From Hadesarchaea archaeon (GTDB lineage Archaea > Hadarchaeota > Hadarchaeia > Hadarchaeales > Hadarchaeaceae): DNA of 7,567 nt. The DNA is taken from assembly GCA_012962055.1 (NCBI GenBank), contig DTYD01000102.1:1-7567 (forward strand), written 5' to 3'. The translations under genes and the position numbers were made by a program. The notes beneath the pieces are model-generated. The model was not told where the DNA came from. It saw only the letters and a list, made by a program, of their open reading frames with translations, and did no database searches. This document shows, piece by piece, positions 4,388 to 7,567 of the stretch; the first letter of the stretch is position 1; each line of letters begins with the position of its first letter.

Positions 4388-5713
4388 CTACAATTTTCTC
4401 AGGACGGCTTCCGCAGCGATAGTTAACGGTTCTATGGTGTTGGAGAGGGCAGGCATATAACAATATTCCATATCTGCGAGCTCTTCAACACGCATACCTT
4501 TCTGAATCACGAAGCTCAGCAAATTTACGCGTTCAGCTACACCGTTCGTGCTTATTATCTGCCCACCGACGAGCCTGCGTTCTTTAATCTCCACGATAAG
4601 CTTAATGTAGATCGGCTTGGCTCCGGGAAGATAGGACGGTTTATTCAGCGTCCGGATTCTGGAGGAGACGACCTCCATGCCAGCTTCTTCAGCTTTTTCG
4701 GTGGTCACCCCCGCTGAGGCTATCACTAGCTCGTGCACAGAGGTCACGACGGTGTTGGATATCCCTTCGAATGTGGATTTTCCACCAACGGCATTCTCGC
4801 CGGCGGTTCTTCCCATTTTTATCGCGATCGGTGCCAGTGGTGAAAGGCTCGGTTTTCCTGTTATCAAATTCTTCGTTTCAACACAGTCCCCCGCTGCAAA
4901 AACATATGGGTCGTTTGTACGCAGATATTGGTCAACTTTTATCCCCCCAGTAACGCCAAGAGTTAATCCCGCTTCTTCAGCAAGCTTGACCTCTGGCTTC
5001 ACACCTGTCGCCATCACGACTAAATCTGCAGGATGTTCTTCCCCACCAACCACAACCGATTTAACCTTTTCTTTTCCTTTTATCTCCCCAAGTTGCTGAC
5101 TGCAAAGAACGTGGACTTCTTCTTTTTGCAGTCTTTCGACGACAAGTTCGGCCATGTCCTGATCCAGTATGGTGGGGAGGACGTGAGGCATCAACTCGAC
5201 CAGCAACGTTTCAAGTCCTCTTCGCTTTAGAGCCGCCGAGGTCTCGACACCTATTGTTCCTCCGCCCACAACCACTGCTCGTTTGGCTTTTTTCGCGGCC
5301 TCAATGATGGCCTCTGCATCTTCGATAGTTCTCAGTACGTGGACTCCTCCAAGGTCAACGCCCGGAATGGGGGGTCTAGAGGGACAACCACCTGTTGCTA
5401 GGATCAACGAATCGTACGAGATGGTCTCGGTTTTTCCGCTTTTCAGTTCTGTGACCTCAACGATCCTGGCAGTCAGATCTATGGACTTGGCCTCTGTTCC
5501 CAATCGGAGGTTTACATTTGGAGCCCTGGTGTTTTCGATAAGGTTCTTTAAGTCTATTTCTTCTCCGATAGCAAACGGCATTCCACAAGGGTGATAGAGC
5601 GGATGCTTTCGACGTTCGATGACCGTTACTTCTGCCCGCCTGTCAGCAGCTTTTGCGCTGCAGGCGGCGGTAAAACCGGCTGATTCATGACCGATTATCA
5701 CAACACGGGTCAA
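4388..5713 (-). CDS. FAD-dependent CoA-disulfide reductase / NADH oxidase-family flavoprotein
   Basis: The 441-residue protein belongs to the single-cysteine group of pyridine nucleotide-disulfide oxidoreductases. The N-terminal FAD site reads VVIIGHESAGFTAA (residues 4-17). The redox Cys43 sits in YHPCGMPF, as in CoA-disulfide reductases and NADH oxidases. An ATGG follows at 106-109, the NAD(P)H Rossmann motif VVVGGGTIGVE at 147-157, ATGVKP at 235-240 and the second FAD motif FAAGDCVE at 272-279. Tyr361 and Tyr419 fall in the C-terminal dimerisation domain, where CoA-disulfide reductases have conserved tyrosines. Products could be reduced CoA, hydrogen peroxide or water; sequence does not settle this. 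The start is TTG, overlapping the pgk stop as TTGA, with GAAGGTG 5 nt upstream, so it is probably translationally coupled to pgk. Confidence 0.9.
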   Translation of the reverse strand: MTRVVIIGHESAGFTAACSAKAADRRAEVTVIERRKHPLYHPCGMPFAIGEEIDLKNLIENTRAPNVNLRLGTEAKSIDLTARIVEVTELKSGKTETISYDSLILATGGCPSRPPIPGVDLGGVHVLRTIEDAEAIIEAAKKAKRAVVVGGGTIGVETSAALKRRGLETLLVELMPHVLPTILDQDMAELVVERLQKEEVHVLCSQQLGEIKGKEKVKSVVVGGEEHPADLVVMATGVKPEVKLAEEAGLTLGVTGGIKVDQYLRTNDPYVFAAGDCVETKNLITGKPSLSPLAPIAIKMGRTAGENAVGGKSTFEGISNTVVTSVHELVIASAGVTTEKAEEAGMEVVSSRIRTLNKPSYLPGAKPIYIKLIVEIKERRLVGGQIISTNGVAERVNLLSFVIQKGMRVEELADMEYCYMPALSNTIEPLTIAAEAVLRKL

Positions 5714-6930
5714 GCCTGCACCTTCGTCAGCATTTCGACGACTGGCATACTTTCTCCGGACAAAAAGCTTATACAGGCTCCCCCCCCGGTGCTGATGTGT
5801 TTTATTTTGTCTACAACGCCAGCAGACTGGGCAGCTGCAACGACATGTCCTCCGCCGATTATCGTGTAAGCCTGTGAGTCGGCCATGGCTTCCAGCATCC
5901 TGAAGGTCCCCCGTTCAAAACCCTTCCTCTCGAAGATTCCGAGTGGTCCGTTTGCAACGATGGTTTTCGCCTCAGATATGATTCTTGAATATCTTCCCAC
6001 AGTCTTGCTTCCTATATCACCGATCGGAAATTCGGTTGGAAGCTCGTCAACGCTTAGCTCCACAAGTTTTCCTTTAGAATCCACGACGAGATCAATGGGG
6101 CTTTCTATTTTTTTGCCATATTGAACGACAATTTTTTTCGCCCGTTCGAGCACTCCGCCAAGACCTTTCTTGCTCAACAGCTCCATATTTTTTGATCCCA
6201 GGTCTTTGCCCTTCGCAACTAAAATAGCATGTGCAACCAAACCGCCAGTCAATACGGTATCAGCTATTTTTTTCTCGAAGACATTTTCTATTATCGCAAG
6301 AGAATCCTCAAACTTCGCTCCGCCCAGTATATACACACACGGTTTTTCCGGGTTCAGAGCACGGCTCAGCCCTCTCAACTCTTTTTCCATTAACCTTCCC
6401 GCGTATGTTGGCAAGACTGGCCCGAATCCAACTAGGGAGGGCTGGTTCCGATGAGCAGCGGCGAACGCGTCGTTAACATAAATGTCAGCCAGTTTTGCAA
6501 GTCGTTGCACCAAGTGGGTTTTGGACATCTCTTCTGGTTCTCCCTTGAGCGTTTCTTCGGCACAAAATCGCACGTTATCCAGCAACAGAATTTCTCCTGG
6601 CCGCATTTTCTCGATCGCGTGACGTGCGGCTGGTCCAAGCACATCTTCCACATACTCGACTTTTGAATCTATGACGGTGCTCAGTTTTTGCGCATGTTTT
6701 TTCAGGGAAATAAAGTCTTCATCGCCGGGTCTACCTTGGTGGGCAAGCACTACAACTTTTGCACCTCTCGAAATGAGTTCTTTGATGGTCGGAGCACATA
6801 ACCGTATGCGCGTATCGTCTAATATCTCGCCAGTTTTCAGGTCAACTGGAGAATTTATATCGACACGGAGAAGCACGGTCTTCCCTCGGACCTTAGCTTC
6901 ATCCAAAGTAGGAAACTTCAACCATTTCAC
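5710..6930 (-). CDS. pgk: Phosphoglycerate kinase, archaeal type
   Basis: Phosphoglycerate kinase interconverts 1,3-bisphosphoglycerate + ADP and 3-phosphoglycerate + ATP in the cytosol. The 406-residue protein has the expected motifs in order: LLRVDINSP (20-28), AHQGRPGDED (63-72), LLLDNVRF (115-122), YVNDAFAAAHR (151-161), LGGAKFEDS (202-210), VANGPLGIFE (325-334), GGGHVVAA (359-366) and STGGGACISFLSG (380-392). NDAFAAAHR, NGPxGxFE and GGGH are the forms found in archaeal rather than bacterial PGKs. The start is GTG 6930, supported by AGGA about 8 nt upstream. gap lies 73 nt upstream in the same direction and the flavoprotein gene overlaps the stop, placing pgk inside a glycolytic/gluconeogenic operon. 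Confidence 0.97.
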   Translation of the reverse strand: MKWLKFPTLDEAKVRGKTVLLRVDINSPVDLKTGEILDDTRIRLCAPTIKELISRGAKVVVLAHQGRPGDEDFISLKKHAQKLSTVIDSKVEYVEDVLGPAARHAIEKMRPGEILLLDNVRFCAEETLKGEPEEMSKTHLVQRLAKLADIYVNDAFAAAHRNQPSLVGFGPVLPTYAGRLMEKELRGLSRALNPEKPCVYILGGAKFEDSLAIIENVFEKKIADTVLTGGLVAHAILVAKGKDLGSKNMELLSKKGLGGVLERAKKIVVQYGKKIESPIDLVVDSKGKLVELSVDELPTEFPIGDIGSKTVGRYSRIISEAKTIVANGPLGIFERKGFERGTFRMLEAMADSQAYTIIGGGHVVAAAQSAGVVDKIKHISTGGGACISFLSGESMPVVEMLTKVQA

Positions 6931-7003
6931 CTCAACTTCCTTTTCGAGCGTTGTTCTTAAGTTTTACCACGCGGGTAGAAAATTTGAAGACTAAAAACAA
7001 AGA
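6931..7003 (-). promoter_or_regulatory. gap-pgk intergenic region with the pgk ribosome binding site
   Basis: On the minus strand AAGGAAG, about 8 nt before the GTG, is the pgk ribosome binding site (plus 6939-6945). Upstream are a short T run just after the gap stop and an imperfect TTTTACC/GGTAGAAA inverted repeat (plus 6963-6979). I see no convincing TATA box, so readthrough from gap is more likely than a separate promoter. Confidence 0.35.

Positions 7004-7567
<564 letters not shown>

Noticed and set aside
4677..5099. 140-codon rightward open frame opposite the flavoprotein gene, and similar long opposite-strand frames over pgk and gap
   Set aside because: Their sequences are rich in Ser/Pro/Phe, as expected from reading the complement of real codons, and they lack homology features and start signals.

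Overview
The window looks like a chromosomal segment of an archaeon. The evidence is an archaeal-type phosphoglycerate kinase, an MJ1316-domain protein, an Sfm1-like SPOUT methyltransferase of the archaeal/eukaryotic type, AT-rich TATA-like boxes about 25 nt ahead of several starts (suggesting leaderless or short-leader mRNAs), and frequent GTG/TTG starts. I cannot name the lineage. A bacterial-type GAPDH beside an archaeal PGK would suit one of the poorly cultivated archaeal groups, but that is inference.

Left part (1-1022). The 3' end of a metallo-beta-lactamase-fold hydrolase gene is followed by a small MJ1316-domain (former DUF504) gene with its own TATA box. Facing it and overlapping by 8 nt at the stop codons is a VIT1/CCC1-type membrane protein gene, probably for Fe/Mn transport.

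Mobile element (about 1063-1923). An IS200/IS605-type insertion sequence sits just upstream of the VIT gene, in the same orientation. Its tnpA (HUH/Y1 transposase) is intact. Its tnpB has lost the whole middle, including the RuvC nuclease, and keeps only N- and C-terminal pieces in different frames. Both ends can be placed: a TTTAC target on the left, and a bulged hairpin at each end preceded by a matching GAAGY pentamer.

Middle (1924-3783). The 176-nt left flank of the element carries a TATA box readable on both strands. Next come an unrecognised 110-residue protein gene and an Ldh2-family malate/lactate/sulfolactate-type dehydrogenase gene. After that lies a small single-membrane-span reading frame, broken by a frameshift at a run of six T.

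Right part (3784-7567). A tightly packed leftward cluster reads gap (5' end outside the window), pgk, a CoA-disulfide reductase/NADH oxidase-type flavoprotein gene, and an Sfm1-like SPOUT methyltransferase gene, then a hairpin-plus-T-run terminator candidate. gap and pgk encode the consecutive steps glyceraldehyde-3-phosphate to 1,3-bisphosphoglycerate to 3-phosphoglycerate. The flavoprotein would act on NAD(P)H or thiol redox balance beside the NAD(P)H-producing GAPDH step. The methyltransferase suggests a link to ribosomal protein or RNA modification.
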